From: Macrothele yani
Lineage: Eukaryota; Arthropoda; Arachnida; Araneae; Macrothelidae
Assembly (NCBI GenBank): GCA_039090855.1
Contig: CM076995.1
Coordinates: forward strand, 121,036,270 to 121,100,269
Reading direction: 5' to 3'
Length of the DNA stretch: 64,000 nucleotides
The notes under the pieces were generated by a model. The model was not told the origin of the DNA. It made no database searches and saw nothing but the letters and a program-made list of their open reading frames with translations. A program made the position numbers and the translations under genes. Shown here piece after piece: positions 32,323 through 43,685 of the stretch; within the stretch, counting starts at the first letter, position 1, and the number at the start of each line of letters is the position of its first letter.

Positions 32323-32753
32323 TGTTGGGTCTTCACGGACAGAGGGCGCAGCGGAGGCGGCCAACGTCAGATGTGAGAAGATGGCGCACATGTGAGGACG
32401 TGTGGAAAGGGCAGAACAGATAATACGGCAGAGGTCGTAATGTAAGAACTGATATTAAGACTTATAACGCGAAAGAAAAAGAACGAAATCTTCAGTTTGT
32501 GAGTGTTTGTGTAATTACATCTAATTCGTATAAAATGATCTGCAATAAATTAGTAGTATACCTTTGATGTGGAACTGTCTTAGAATATGATGTTCTTGTG
32601 TATTCAACCGTGTGCATAGATGTTGGATAAAGAAGTTCCCGACTGCAGGAGGTCCCGTGTACGGACTCACGGAAGAGGTAAGAAGTTAAATATAAATACC
32701 TCTAATTACTGAAATTGAAATGGAACGCGAATGGAACGCGAAAAGTAAGAACA
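32323..32753 (+). repeat. 3' LTR of BEL/Pao element
   Basis: 431 bp, the partner of 23670-24100, followed by the CAGGC duplication. The LINE ORF1 sequence resumes immediately after. Confidence 0.95.
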
Positions 32754-32758
32754 CAGGC

Positions 32759-33298
32759 TCACCCTCCGTGGACTTGCTCCTCTGTCTTTCCTCAGCTTCT
32801 GGACATCATCTCCAAACTCGCCAGTAGATTGGACTCATTGACGAATCTTCTTTCAACTTCTTCTTCTTCCCTACATGCTGGTCCCACCTCAACCGCTGCA
32901 CAGGTGCCACAGGCTGACGTTTTGCAGAATCCTCCCACTACAGTTGCAGATAGCCCAGAATTTTCAATGCTTGATGAGTAACCTTCTGACACTGGCCAAA
33001 GTGCCGATGAATTCATGTTATGCGGGGAATCTGAGGTTCCATATGGGGAGTCGGCTGCGGAATCAGTCAAACTTTCTCATTTCAGAAATTCTTGTGTCCT
33101 CCGTGTGCCAAGCTCTTCTCTTCTCGTCCGGCCTTGCTGTCTCACCAAAAAGCTCATCGTGACGATGGAAAGTTTCTATGTAGTCTCTGTTCCAAGCAGT
33201 TCAAGACGGCATCCGGCCTAGCGGAGCACTTCTCTCTTCATGAAGAGTTGGTCGCTGGTCCAATGGAGAGCCCAGTCCCTTCGCTCGAAAAAAACTAA
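32759..33298 (+). pseudogene. LINE ORF1, 3' part with C2H2 fingers
   Basis: It continues the ORF1 interrupted at 23669. A low-complexity Ser-rich middle has its frame broken near 32980. The final 68 residues (33092-33298) are open and contain two C2H2 zinc fingers: CPPCAKLFSSRPALLSHQKAH and, in tandem, CSLCSKQFKTASGLAEHFSL. They are followed by a short tail ending SPVPSLEKN. These fingers precede the endonuclease of ORF2. Either ORF1 of this LINE family ends in C2H2 fingers after its CCHC knuckles, or the fingers belong to an N-terminal extension of ORF2. Confidence 0.7.
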
Positions 33299-36200
33299 TT
33301 TCACCGACTGTTCTATTTTTGCTACAGCCACGATATTAACTATGGAAGAAACCTGGCTATCTCCGGATATCTCTTTTTCCTTCCCAGGCCGAACGGCGTA
33401 TAGAAGTGATCGGGGGCAAGGGCTGGGGGATGGCCTCCTTACTGCAATCAGGTCGGATATCTCTTCCAGATTAGTGGACCTCTTCAGCTCGGATTCGAAC
33501 GAACAGCTTCTTGCTACGGATATCTTCTCTGGCGAAACCACGCTAAGGGTTATTAATATATACACTCCCTCTCCTCCCCTCTCGGCCCTCTTGCTTGGAC
33601 GGATCGAACAACTTTTCACTGATTGCTGTATGGTTGTTGGGGATTTCAACATTCCCCACCCCAGCTGGGGTTCTGTTTCACCGAGCCGGGTTCTGTTTCT
33701 CCGAGCCGAGGAGGTAATGAGTGTGTGGACTGGCTTTGCTCCCAAGATCTTTGTCTCCTTAACTCGGGGGCCTCTACCTTTTGCAGGGGGTCAAGTTGCT
33801 TGGCTTTGGACATCACCCTGTGCTCTCCTCCGCTGGTTCCTTGCTGTCCCTGTTCAGTGGATATTGATCTCTACGGTAGCACCCATCATCCTGTCACTAC
33901 AACATTGGCGGCGGGGATGTTTGGTTCCCCTCCCCCTCCATCACTGGGTCTGCAGCCAGTTGCGTGGTCAGTGGCTTGGCCTTCCATTCAGAAGGTTATC
34001 CGAGATAAACATCCTTCCACTCCTGACGGTGCCGCTCTGATCCTGGGCCGCATTTCCCAGATTTTTCATGCTTCTCGTCAGCCCAGCGGTCTGCATCGAC
34101 GCTGGCCTTCCTGGTGGGACGCTGAGTGTGCTCAGCGTCTTCTCAAGAAACGTCGCGTCCTTAGCTGTGCCAAGTCGTCCGGCTGCCTCTTTGCTTGGAC
34201 TTATATTGGCAAGAAAAACGGAATCTTCGCCACCTCCTCAAACTTAAGAGACGTGCCTACTGGAAAGCACAATGCAACGACACCTTAAGGAAAGGATTCG
34301 TTTTCTCCCTCCTGCGCCGCCTGAAATATCATGTTGGATTGAGCCCGGATCACCTGATTCTTCGGATTGACGATACCCTGGTTGCAGATCCAGTGGAGCA
34401 GGCTTCGGCGTTTGGTGATCTCTTTTCCACAGCCTCCTGCTGTCCGGTGCACTCATTTTCCCTTGCCCATGATGACTCTTCCCTGGCGATGGATGAGTTT
34501 CTTACAGCCGGTGAAGTACCCAGGGCCGCCCCGGTGGCGCAGTGGTGTAAGGCGCTGGCCTCTGATCATTCGTCTGTAAGGGGTCCGGGTTCGAATCCCG
34601 TCAGACATGGATGTTGTGTTTGTCTTACGGCACTAGTTCTTTCCCTTCCCTGGAACCAGTGACCCTAAATTAGGGACGGGCGACTGCTTATAGCCCATTG
34701 AGTTGCTCACCGTGGTCGTTAAACCTCCAATCAAAAAAAAAAAAGTACCCAGGACTATTGATGGATCACCCCGACGCTGTACACCCGGCCCTGATGGGTT
34801 TACTTACAACCTGGTGAGACGTATATGGAGGTGGAATTTGTCATGGCTGGTTGACCTCCTGAACCTCTTTTGAGATGCTGGCGTTCAACCTTCATGCTGG
34901 AAGGAGTCTTGGGTTATCCTAATCAAGAAGCCTAACAAATCTGCTCTCGACTTATCGTATCGAACGATCCCCCTCACATCGGTTCTTTCGAAGGCTTTGG
35001 AGAAAATCCTGGTCTCTCGTTTAACGGACTTTATTCTCCCTCATCAACGGATCAGCAAGCTGCAGTTCGCATTTTCCCAGGACGTTCAACATCGGCGTGC
35101 CTTCTGTCGATTCAACGTCATCTTTTGGTGGCTCGAGCTCGACATAATTTTGTTTTTCTGGTTTCTTTGGACCTTCAGGCGGCATATGATTCGGTCTGTC
35201 ATCCTGCTCTCCTGGGTAAATTGGCGTCTCTGGGTATCCGTGGACGTCTTCTCCGTTGGTTGGCTGACTTTCTTGCTCTGCGCAGATTTCGTGTTCAATG
35301 GCGGGGACTGATGTCATCCTCCTTTCCGCAGTGTCGTGGTGTTCTTCAGGGTAGTCCCACTTCGCCTATCCTTTTTAACTTATACATTGATGATGTGGTT
35401 GATTGCTGTCATTCGAATGTTCACATGTTCTTATTTGCAGACGACATTTTTATTGTTTCCTATAGTCCCAACCGGGCTGCGGCCCTTAGTTACATGCAAT
35501 CGACTTTGGATTCCATTGTGCGGTAGGCATCTTCCAGGGATTTAAGTCTCTGTCCTTCTAAAAGCTTCGCGGGCGACTTCTCTCGTCTCGTAAGTGCCGG
35601 TTGCCGGCCCCTTCCTTCCGGTTGGGTTCCGACGCCGTGGCCTGGCAGTCCTCAATCAAGATTTTAGGGATCTAGTTTAACTTCTCCCTGACTTGGTTTT
35701 CCCACCTCACGCACGTTAAGAAGTCAGTCTTCCGAGCTTTGTCTGCTGCTAGAGTTGTTTGTCACCACCGGTGGGGTCTTGGCTTCCCCAACACTCTTGC
35801 ATTTGTCATTGCTGTGATTCGGCCGATTCTAGAATATGCGGCTCCAGTCCTGTTTGCACCCCCAACTATCTCTACGATTCTCTAGAGGTTCTGCTCAACC
35901 ATGCACTCCAAGCAGCCATTCACCTCCCTCGCTCGACGCCTGTTGCGGTCTTGCGTGCTGAATGTGGAATCGCTAGCGTTCGTTCTCGAACCACCTACCT
36001 GACAGTCCGATTTTTGTACCGCCAACTATCGATGGGTCAGCGTTCTCCTATCGCTAATCTTCTTATGGAAGAGGACACCTTGTCATTCTATGCTTGGAGG
36101 TCCTATGGCTTTTCCTTTCGAACCATGCACAGTCGCCTCCGACAGGAGCCGTTTTTGACAACAGCGATCTTCTTCAGGATGTGTTGGCTCTTCCTGTTTC

Positions 36201-37196
36201 GTCTGCTCCACGCTACTCAATTATCTGCTCGGGTCTCTCTTTTCAGCACCGATATCTGCATCCGATGCTCCTCAGACATCGCTTTGGAGAGTTCTTGGCC
36301 CAGTACTCAGCGTCGTACCATATCATTGCAACTGACGCTTTGAAGATTAACTCCTCGGTGGCGATTGAACATTTCTTTCCACGGAACAACTCCAGCCGTT
36401 CGTTCTCCTTCTCGACTGTATCTTCACTGTTCTCGGCTGAAGCGTGGCGCTGTAACTTGAATTTGAATTTGCTTGAATTGAATTTGCTCCCGGCCCGTGC
36501 AGTGGCCTCTTGCTGCTTACTGATAGTCGTTCTGTTATCCAAGCTTTGCTGGCATTAAACCGCAAATCTCAAGACATTATCGTTCTTCTGCATGATTCTC
36601 TCCAACGCCTACGCTCTTTCTACGAGGACATTGTGCTCGTTTGGTGCCCGGCTCATGTCGGTCTACCAGCGAATGAGGCCGCTGACGCTGCCGCCCGACG
36701 GGGCCATGCTGAGGGCCTGGCCCAGTACCCCCTCCCTGTTACAGCTTCCGACGCTGCTCGGCATAGTGGTTCCATGATCCTCTCCGCTTCAGCTTCAGCC
36801 TGGCATTCGTCCGGGTGGGCAGATCGATATCCGTACATCAGCTGTCGTCATAGATGGCCTAGCTAACATTGTTATCGGAGTTCCTCAGCGGATATCATTC
36901 AGCAATTACGCACGGACATGGCACCATTAAATGGCTACCTTTTTCTGATTCGGAAACGTCCCTCTCCGATGTGCTTCTGTGGCTCCGGTCCTGAGACTGT
37001 GACGCACTTCCTCCTCTCCTGCCCGGCTTACAGCGCATATCGGAGGGTTTGTTTCGGCATGAGAACCCTTCCTTATACAACTTCAGTCTCTTCTCAAGCG
37101 TATTCCTTATTGGACATTCCGGACGCTTCCGTGGCAAAAAGAAAAGTTCGGGCCTTGGAGAAATTTATAGTTCTCTCCAGACGTTTCTCACTTTGA
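33255..37196 (+). pseudogene. LINE ORF2: endonuclease, RT, RNase H (I-like group)
   Basis: Order: APE-type endonuclease from about 33258 (QWRAQSLRSKKTNF, then EETWLSPDIS and VVGDFNIPHPSW, the GDFN site) with a 20-bp internal duplication near 33670-33705. Next a reverse transcriptase (SLDLQAAYDSVCHPALLGKL, CRGVLQGSPTSPILFNLYID, MFLFADDIFIVSY, the catalytic FADD at about 35435). Then thumb fragments, an RNase H (LLTDSRSVIQALLAL and VWCPAHVGLPANEAADAAAR at 36510-36720), and a C-terminal CFCGSGPETVTHFLLSCPAY gag-like zinc motif (about 36975). Frames change repeatedly and a SINE sits at 34525. RNase H after RT points to the I/LOA/Nimb-like LINE group. Confidence 0.85.
34525..34742 (+). mobile_element. 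SINE family A, full-length with TSD
   Basis: Starts GCCGCCCCGGTGGCGCAGTG and has B box GGGTTCGAATCCC. It ends GTTGCTCACCGTGGTCGTTA plus an A tail. The 11-bp duplication AAGTACCCAGG lies at 34514-34524 and 34743-34753. It is inserted between endonuclease and RT of the LINE. Confidence 0.95.
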
Positions 37197-37379
37197 ACTC
37201 CATTTCTAACTCTCCTCTACTCATGAGCGTTTCACATGATGGACTTTTGTGATGCTGCCGTGCTTTGCGTGCTGTTGTGCATCTTAGTGTTTCATCGTGA
37301 TCATGAGACATTTTCGCTATTACAGCTGGTCCAACTAGTTGTTGTGAGGCACAAACCTCAGTCTATAAGCCTCATCATC

Positions 37380-37411
37380 ATCAACAACAAAAAAAAAAAA
37401 AAAAAAAAAAG
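37380..37411 (+). other. LINE 3' end with poly(A) tail
   Basis: ATCATCATCAACAAC runs into a 22-base A stretch. It closes the LINE that starts near 22.4 kb. The preceding GAGGCACAAACCTCAGTCT resembles sequence at 22100-22130, near the presumed 5' end. Confidence 0.8.
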
Positions 37412-38196
37412 AGAGAACATTTCTAATACATCTGGCAGCATTAATTCAGTTCAGTGATTGTTGACAGTAATCATATGGAGTGTTTATGTAAAGCGTAGTG
37501 AGTTGTTATTTTAGTTCTTGAAAATTTTGTTGCATGAGTTGATGAAATAATTAAATATCGTATGATTCGCACAGAATACAACTTCTACAGAAAATGTAAT
37601 GACGTTGAAGTATGGTATCTGTGTCGTACATCAGGTATAGGCCTACCGTATGATTTTAAGTCATGATAAAGTTTTCACGACTTTTGATTTCTAATTTTAT
37701 TTACAAGATCTTTGCCATAACAGCGATTTTTGAGCTTTCACTGCACCTTGTGCGATATAAACCATTCTTTAATTAAATGTAAATGTAATCACAAATGAGG
37801 CAACACACCGCACCCACTTTCAATCTAAAATGATTTCTGGTAACTAAGCTTGGTGATCTGATGAATTACGTGAGTGCCGAGTTATAGGAATGCTCATCTG
37901 TTATTTCCTAAACATGTTTTAATTTAGCACTTTGAATTTTTTTTCAGTTTTGAATAATTTGAAACACTTGATACCTCCATCACTGTTATGACAGTGAGCA
38001 TGATTCAGCTTTGCAGAAAGCTGATAAGCTATTTTTGAGATGGGTATAGAAAATTTGGTGTGTGGTCATGCTTCCCATACTTTAAAAAGAAAATAACAAT
38101 AAAATTTGTTTATTTTCAATAAAACTGGTATAAATTTAGCTACATTGATCTTGATCAGAATTTCTGTAATATATACTCCTTTTAATCATCCCAATG
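37412..38196. other. Non-coding stretch
   Basis: AT-rich sequence without recognisable coding or repeat signals. Confidence 0.5.
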
Positions 38197-38413
38197 GCTT
38201 GAACATATTCAGCTTGTTCACAGTAATCTGGTCCCACTGTGGCTTAGACGTGCATAGGTCGTTCCCTGATATCTGTTCCCCTACCGGTTTGAACGTGGTC
38301 AGCACAGGGACACCCGCTATCTCTTACAGCGGCTTAAATATGGTGGGGTCGTTTTGTGGGATTACTCTGCCAGTGGCTTAAACATGCTTAGCTCGTTCTT
38401 TGTCAAGGGGCAC
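38197..38413. repeat. Degenerate 45-bp minisatellite, about 5 units
   Basis: Units begin GCTTGAACAT, GCTTAGACGT, GTTTGAACGT, GCTTAAATAT and GCTTAAACAT at 38197, 38242, 38287, 38332 and 38376. Because 45 is a multiple of three, both strands can read a 15-residue repeat. On the plus strand each unit starts GLN/GLD. On the minus strand units carry FKPxGxQIxGN-like text, with two stops. Unit similarity is low, so the array is old. Confidence 0.75.
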
Positions 38414-38798
38414 ATTTCCTCAAGAGATTGTAATCAGTGTTCCATCTGGACTAGCTGATATTTCAATCGTACGGAAATGGAAGGTTTAATTTTTCTGTAG
38501 TTTACTGTTTGTTGGAATTTTAAGCATCATTTATCTATGCTATGAATAGCCTTAAATTCTAACTGAACAAACAATCATAATTCTAGACTTCTTAGTTGCA
38601 CCTGTTTTTCTGCTAAATGTTATCTAAACATTTCTTCACATAAGCATATTTCAAGTCGCAGTAAACAAACAATCCTTTTTCTCATTGTTTTTTGTTACTA
38701 GCTTGTTCTCGAAAGTGAATTTTAAAGTGTGCGGATCGTTTGCTATTTTACGGGAAATTAATTTTTCTGCATTTGTGTAAGCAAGCTATTCAGTTGAA

Positions 38799-39190
38799 AT
38801 GGAGAGTGATACGGACAATTTTTTTAATTCATCTTCCAGTTCAAGCAACAATAACAGTAGTGATGAATCCAAAAGTGATTTCGAAAGAGAATGATGGACT
38901 TTGTGATGCTAGAATGTGGTGCAAAGTAAACCTATATGCAATGCCACCTCCCTCTCCCAGATTCCCCTTTGCAGGAAATCCTGGATTAAAAGCCAGCATT
39001 TCAAACAAGAAAGACCCTTTGGAATTCTTCAATTTTTTTATTTTTTTTTCTGATGATTTAGTGGACCCTATTGTAAATGAAACTAACAAATACGCAGGCC
39101 AGTCCGTCATACAAGAAAAAGAAAAAAACAAATCAGAAGCTCATTTATTTCCATTTTATGTATATGATTTCAATACAGGATTAAAATGTT
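38799..39190 (+). pseudogene. piggyBac transposase N-terminal fragment
   Basis: MESDTDNFFNSSSS with a following Ser/Asn/acidic run is the typical disordered start (stop at about 38894). Then DARMWCKVNLYAMPPPSPRF, FPFAGNPGLKASISNKKDPL, EFFNFF and DDLVDPIVNETNKYAGQSVI follow. These are the conserved beginning of the piggyBac DDD-transposase core. The catalytic aspartates downstream are absent, since the match ends near 39190. TTAA borders could not be assigned. Confidence 0.75.
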
Positions 39191-41189
39191 CATTGTTTGT
39201 GTTTCTAATTTTTTAGTTCTGGCATAATTAATTCCATTATTTACACTTAAAGTGTTAAAGCAATATATATAATCTTTGACGATTTTCAAACTCTGCATAT
39301 GGTTTTTTATGCTGGTATGCGAAAAAAATACCCCGAGAAAAATAGCACTAGCCTGGAGAAAGTATTTCCTAAATGCCTCTGTTGAAAATGGTTTCTTGAA
39401 AATGCCTTTTCTGCTGCTGTTAAAGTTTCAAAAATGGGCATGGGTTTGTCATAAAGCAAAAAAAAAAAAAAAAAAATAACAGTTTGTTGAACATTCATAA
39501 AAAAAATACAAATTTATATCTTATTAACGTTTTGTCACTGCTGAAAATGTAGTGCTGCACCAACCCTACTGAAAATGAGTCAAATAGGGACTGTGTGTGT
39601 GTGTGTGGGGGGGGGGGGGGGCTATGGAAGAGGTGATGTTTTTTTGGAATTCTTTGGTTTTAAGCCATAGACTACCATTTCTACAGTGTGTATACAAAAT
39701 TTGGGGCCTACCTCTGGCTGTTGCACCACAATTTTAATTTGAAGTTCGATGTGCTTGTAAATTTCTTGCATGCCCGTGGTCAAAACTTTTTATCACTGTA
39801 ATTTCAGTACAATTCTGCTATGTATAATTAAATTTTTTAATTAGATTTCTAATAAAAAAGACATTATTTAGCTGGGCAAAGTTAGAAATTTCACTTAATA
39901 CTTATATAATTTTACATTAAAATAATAAACTGATCAATGACAAAAAACAACAACAACAACAAAAAAAAACACTTCAATAAGTTTTGACAATTTGCACTTT
40001 CCCTAAGATATTTCTCTTTAGGTATACATGTTTAGTTAAAAAATGCATTTTGCAAGTTTGTTAAAAGTTTTAAATTTAAAACTGAAGTTCTGAACAAAAA
40101 AAGGAAAGACAAAATTTAATAACACAAAATTTTCTTTTTAGCTCATAATAATTTTCCCATAATAAAAGCATTTCGAAGTATCAGAAATGCAGAAATAATA
40201 ATAATAATAATAAACACTGCACACAAATATATTGATGATGCATAAAAATGAAAAAGTAAGAAGAAACACTAAACAGTCCCCCACCCTGAGTGTTTGTGTA
40301 ATCTGTAAAAGCGAAAATTCGAGATGGATGGCTTGCACACGTCTAGGTACTTTTTTTTTATTTTTTAAATACTTTACATGTGCAATAAATTTCATTTCGA
40401 CAGTGCAAACAAAAACCTGAAGTGTGTTTCCTGTAAAAACTGCTGACAATTTTGGGAAGGAAAACTGGTTTTATCTGTGATGAAACAGGGATTGTTCTGG
40501 TCACCAAGTTCACACCATTGGGCGTGCTGTTGCACACACGTAAAGCTGCGCTTCAGATCTGTCTTGTGTTGCCACTAGGAGGGTTAATGCTTTGCAACAT
40601 TTGCTATATTAGTCATTCTGGAAAATAGAATTTATAGACATTCAGAAAGGGTCTTTTTGTAATTCATTCTTAGTACTAAATATTCTGTGTTTACCAAAAT
40701 CACTTTTTTTTTTTTTTTGTCTGGAACTTATTTAAAATTTAAAGTATTCTTAAAAAGAGAATGAAAAAGTTAAATAAAAAATCCTACCACACAGATATGT
40801 AATGCAAGATTAGATGCACATTTTAATAATCGTTTGGTTTCTACTTGAAATGAAATCAATCTGTATGCTGTTTCAACCCCCTTTTTTTTGTATCCGTTTC
40901 TTTTTTAATCTCTGAACATATTTACATTTTCCTTTCATTCAAGGAAATCAACTGTGGATGAGCATTTCCTTACATTTTCCAGATAATTCTCTTCAAATTG
41001 TAACATTTTTAGTGATTACATTTCACATGCCATATTTTCCTGTGTAGAAAATGAGACTTTTTCTTTAGAAATCTGGGCCTCAGCTTGCATGCCATGATGA
41101 TGCACCTGTTGTTTGGTCATTGAAATTTGTCAATGAGAAAAAAAAATATTGTGCCTTAGATTCGGTTATGATCCAAGCATCCAAAATGC
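39191..41189. other. Non-coding stretch with simple repeats
   Basis: AT-rich, with (GT)n followed by G15 near 39593-39620, AAC triplets near 39950 and AAT triplets near 40195. I recognise no gene here. Confidence 0.5.
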
Positions 41190-41335
41190 AATATTATGTT
41201 TATAAGGAACCATTCCAATAGTGTACAAAAAGTAATATTGCTTTCACTAAGAACTTGTTCAAAAGTGCACTGAAATGGATATTTCTGTTCAGCAGAAATC
41301 TAATTAAAATCATCGCATCTGATTCAGAGTGGCAG
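41190..41335 (+). repeat. Diverged repeat, copy 1
   Basis: AGGAACCATTCCAATAG through TTAAAATCATCGCATCTGAT and GAGTGGCAG matches 63295-63437 in the same orientation with many substitutions. The identity is unknown. Confidence 0.5.
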
Positions 41336-41496
41336 CAGTTACTCGTTAATTCTATCCCCCTTGTGATCCCGCCAAGATTGGTTTTCAAACCATCCGAATT
41401 ACAATTATTGTGCATCGTTTTTCTCACAATAATTTATCTTCTGAAACACATTGCAATCATGCAGTTGACTGGCTGGTGACATGGGGTTCATCCTAG

Positions 41497-42110
41497 TTGT
41501 TTTTAAAAGGGTGCTGCCCCCGAGCTTGCCCTTTAATTAAAAATCCCACCCTGCCTGCCCTCAAGCCTAAAATGACCGCTCTACCCCAAACGGCCTATTT
41601 GAAAGATGCACATGCATTTATTGATCATTTGCATGAAACCGTTTCTAGACTGTTAGCAAACCAGTCTATTGTTACTAATCTTGGTATCTTAGATCATAGA
41701 AAATTAGGATCAGAAACCATTCTAAGCCTTTATGGCATTACTGAAGTACAAGAAAATGACAAAAATACAAGAAAATGATGCAAATTGCTGGCTGAGTACT
41801 TCAATCTAGATGATGATTTAATATTAGAGTGGGATGAGTACAAATCAATGTTTCTGTCTAAACTGATATTGAGAGTAGTAATTTGCCTGTTCTGAAAATA
41901 TGTTCAATTCTGTCAAAATCAGAAGGAACTGTGAATAGAAGATTCTCACCAATACAGAAACTTTTAAACATTGCATGTACCTTACCAATTTCAAATGCTA
42001 CAGCAGAAAGAATATTTTCTCAAATTAAATTAGCACTCCCTGATAACAATATATACAGGGCTTGAAAAATGGCAGCGTCTACTCGTCTGTGATGAGTGGA
42101 AAGTTTTAGT
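41497..42110 (+). pseudogene. hAT transposase fragment
   Basis: FIDHLHETVSRLLANQSIVT and ILDHRKLGSETILSLYGI (about 41615-41735) continue as LLAEYFNLDDDLILEWDEYK after one stop. The diagnostic C-terminal dimerisation motif LPISNATAERIFSQIKLALP (about 41975-42035) and VCDEWKVLVDE follow. The ribonuclease H-like core is missing from the N-terminal side, so this is an internally deleted copy with frameshifts. Confidence 0.7.
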
Positions 42111-42842
42111 TGATGAGTAAAAAAATTAAATATAGCAGTTTAAATTCATTCGGCAGTTATTTATACGTTATTATGCCTATTGTTGGATGCGTAAAAGTAT
42201 TAGTTTCTTAATAAAGCTTACTTTAATTCACCAAAGTGATGTGTGATTGTGCACCAGCATGGGAAACCAGTTTCTCTGTGAAAGAAACTGGACAACAAAT
42301 CCCCTGAGTCAAAACATCCTGGCACGGTGTGCTTAAGAAGGAACACGAAGCCACAAGCCCAGTAGAATGATTTCCCCTAATGCAGTTTGAAAAGATGCCT
42401 ACTCACCAGCTAAAAATCAGCCCCACAGGGCCATCAATTTTCAGCTGGCAAGTGGCATATTTGCCTGACTGGTGAACCAGCATGAAAGTTTACAAGCCCC
42501 AAATATAGAGTTGTGTCAGAATAATATGACCACTTACCTAATAATGGGAATAACCACCCTTGGCCGTAATGACAGCGGTAATGACAGCGGCAAGCGGCAT
42601 GGACACAGTGATGCCCTGGAAGGTTGCCCGAGGCACACGTGCCCATTCGCACTGCAGCAGAGCTTGGAGGTCCCGGAGATGACATGGTTGCAGGTCCGAA
42701 CGTTGAACCTATCAATCCAAATTGTCCCACAAGTGCTCTATGTGATTGAGGTCAGGCGATTCCTCCGGCCAAGGGAGAATGGAGACAACGTTGGATATAC
42801 TTTTTTTCGTTGCATAGCAGTACTGCTATGCATAATTTTGTG

Positions 42843-43040
42843 TCATCATCATCATCAACCATTATCAATCCACTGCTGGACGAAGGTCTCCCCAAGTTTC
42901 CTCCACAACGGTCTGTCTTGTGCCAGTCTCTTCCATGTTACTCCCGCATACTTTCGAATTTCATCCACCCATCTCCCATGTGGTCTTCTTCTGGGTCTTT
43001 TCCTGTCCCTTGGAATCCAATCTAAAAATTTTTGCTGTCC
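42843..43040 (-). mobile_element. LINE 3' end fragment
   Basis: The minus strand reads RKRPRRRPHGRWVDEI, KYAGVTWKRLAQDRPLWRKL and FVQQWIDNG, then stop codons within a (TGA)n tail. This is the C-terminus and 3' end typical of endonuclease/RT LINEs with TGA-repeat tails (RTE/Jockey-like). A second copy of the same family lies at 63842-64000. Confidence 0.75.
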
Positions 43041-43239
43041 ATCGATAAAATATTAAATTATTTTTTTCGTTCCTGAATTTTGTTTAAACTTATACACACA
43101 CCTTCAAATGAAGGAGTGTTTAGGGTTTTTTTTTATAGGGTCTGAAGAAATTGGATTGGGGAGGAGTTGTAATCCTTGCTGTAGTGGACCACAAGACTAA
43201 ATTTCCCGGCCTGGTTGGTTGTCCCAACCCACCCCTGAA

Positions 43240-43685
43240 GGCAACCTTTCCCCACTCTTCCACTGTCCAATGACGGTAGTCTCATGCGAACTGTAGGCGT
43301 GATTGCCGATGGATGTGTGTTAACATGGGCGCCTTGACGCAGCTTCGACCTGGAGACCGATGCGTAACAGGGTTTGTTCTACTGTTATTGGGCACATGGC
43401 CTAGGTGACGCAGCGTTCATTTGCTTGGTCAGTTGATGTACTGTTATGCGTCAGTTGGCCTTTACCAGTCGGTGGAGGCTACGTTCTTCTCTGGGGTTGA
43501 TGGCCTTAGGGGAATCACAGTTGTGACATCGGGAGGTACTTGGTGTGTCAGCAGTCCATTCTTTGGTACACCGTTACTACAGCAGCTTCCGAACAGTCTG
43601 CTGTTTCTGAGATGCTTCCACCCTTGACGCAGTAGCCGATGATCATTCCTTTTTGCACGTCCGTCAAATCACGGCCTTTGCCCAT
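43240..43685 (-). pseudogene. Tc1-like transposase N-terminal relic
   Basis: From 43685: GKGRDLTDVQKGMIIGYCVK, then GGSISETADCSEAAVVTVYQ, the first helix-turn-helix, closely similar to 27-1080. Stops follow within 60 residues. Later scraps (PITVEQTLLRIGLQ) match the second helix region. It is inactive and of the same Tc1 subfamily as the window's first element. Confidence 0.75.

Larger units (their letters stand above)
23670..32753 (+). mobile_element. BEL/Pao LTR retrotransposon
   Basis: Two 431-bp LTRs starting TGTTGGG and ending AAGAACA flank gag, protease, reverse transcriptase, RNase H and integrase coding regions. The 5-bp duplication CAGGC is at 23665-23669 and 32754-32758. The element interrupts a LINE ORF1 and is itself interrupted at 25392-28154 by a hAT transposon. 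Pol is broken by frameshifts and stops in integrase, so it is not autonomous. The LTRs differ at about eight positions by eye, so the insertion is fairly young. Confidence 0.95.
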
